Below the pieces are notes generated by a model. That model saw nothing but the letters and a program-made list of their open reading frames with translations. It ran no database searches and had not been told where the DNA came from. Positions 63,727-64,000 of a stretch of 64,000 nt of DNA are shown here, one piece after another. This DNA is from Hasllibacter sp. MH4015. Lineage in GTDB: Bacteria; Pseudomonadota; Alphaproteobacteria; Rhodobacterales; Rhodobacteraceae. Every line of letters starts with the position of its first letter. The stretch's first letter is position 1. The stretch lies in NCBI RefSeq assembly GCF_020177575.1, contig NZ_JAHTBK010000001.1, positions 1 through 64,000 of the forward strand, written 5' to 3'. A program made the translations under genes and the position numbers.

Positions 63727-64000
63727 TCAGTGGTCCTGGTATTCGACGGTAATCCTGTCGCCCAAAGGCAGCGCCTGGCAGCTCAACACCATGCCACGCG
63801 CCACCTCGTAATCCTCAAGCGCGTGATTGGTGATCATCTGCGCCTCCCCCTCCACCACCTTGCACATGCAGGTCGAACAGACGCCCGCCTTGCACGCATA
63901 GGGCGCGTCGAGACCCGCGCGCAGGGCGGCGTTCAGAAGCGTTTCGCCCGCGGCCACATCCACGTCCTGTGCCGTGCCGTCCACGATGATCGTGGCCGTC
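63727..64000 (-). CDS. PaaE-like ferredoxin reductase, C-terminal ferredoxin domain (partial)
   Basis: The frame entering the window edge encodes a plant-type [2Fe-2S] domain (AALRAGLDAPYACKAGVCST-CMCKVVEGEAQM; VLSCQALPLGDRITVEYQDH) with the four ligand cysteines CxxxxCxxC and a later Cys. The C-terminal position of the ferredoxin fits PaaE, the reductase of phenylacetyl-CoA epoxidase. The N-terminal FAD part is outside the window. Confidence 0.88.
   Translation of the reverse strand, partial: TATIIVDGTAQDVDVAAGETLLNAALRAGLDAPYACKAGVCSTCMCKVVEGEAQMITNHALEDYEVARGMVLSCQALPLGDRITVEYQDH

Overview
The window looks like chromosomal DNA of a high-GC alphaproteobacterium of the Rhodobacteraceae (Roseobacter/Rhodobacter lineage). 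The reasons are the gene order around the ribosomal genes, a BztABCD-type acidic amino acid transporter, an ATP12-like ATPase assembly factor, the block yidC-MOSC-engB-argB, and sigma70 promoters with long C-rich spacers. I could not run a database search, so the family-level placement is inference.

Left part (1-22469). The 3' end of tuf and its terminator are followed by a gene-poor stretch and a YciE-like ferritin-fold gene on the minus strand. Then comes the S10-spc-alpha ribosomal supercluster, in canonical order but cut into five transcription blocks: rpsJ-rplC-rplD-rplW; rplB-rpsS-rplV-rpsC-rplP; rpmC to rpmD; rplO-secY-adk; rpsM-rpsK-rpoA-rplQ. The first three blocks end in an intrinsic terminator followed by unrelated inserted genes: an OmpA-family protein, seven mixed genes between rplP and rpmC, and a metallo-beta-lactamase-fold protein. 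Blocks four and five are contiguous. Each block has its own promoter, and several leaders contain strong RNA structure.

Middle part (22470-48741). A LuxR/LuxI quorum-sensing pair, with a divergent 54-residue ORF, is followed by rarA. Next is a tightly overlapping crcB-rluC-HAD-ATP12 operon and the bztABCD transporter. The minus strand then carries, in transcription order, rpmH-rnpA-yidD, later ttcA, a degenerate GGDEF-EAL protein, yidC-MOSC-CatB-engB-argB, an Fe-S protein and a SixA-like phosphatase. A plus-strand group follows: a TVP38 membrane protein, a flavin disulfide-reductase-like enzyme and an orphan histidine kinase. It ends with tRNA-Arg(ACG).

Right part (48742-64000). There is a GNAT acetyltransferase and a hydantoinase/oxoprolinase-type hyuA-hyuB pair with a LysR regulator. 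A divergent catabolic cluster of unknown substrate follows (GntR and DUF1330 on one side; PF06684 protein, alpha/beta hydrolase, luciferase-like monooxygenase and aldehyde dehydrogenase on the other). The window closes with a YjbH-YjbF exopolysaccharide export pair, a 3-oxoadipyl-CoA-type thiolase, and the C-terminal ferredoxin part of a PaaE-like reductase cut by the window edge.

I saw no insertion sequence, prophage, CRISPR array or rRNA gene. The best candidates for something undescribed are the 54.4-59.3 kb catabolic cluster, the fragmented ribosomal supercluster with its structured leaders, and the small ORF and perfect palindrome flanking luxRI.
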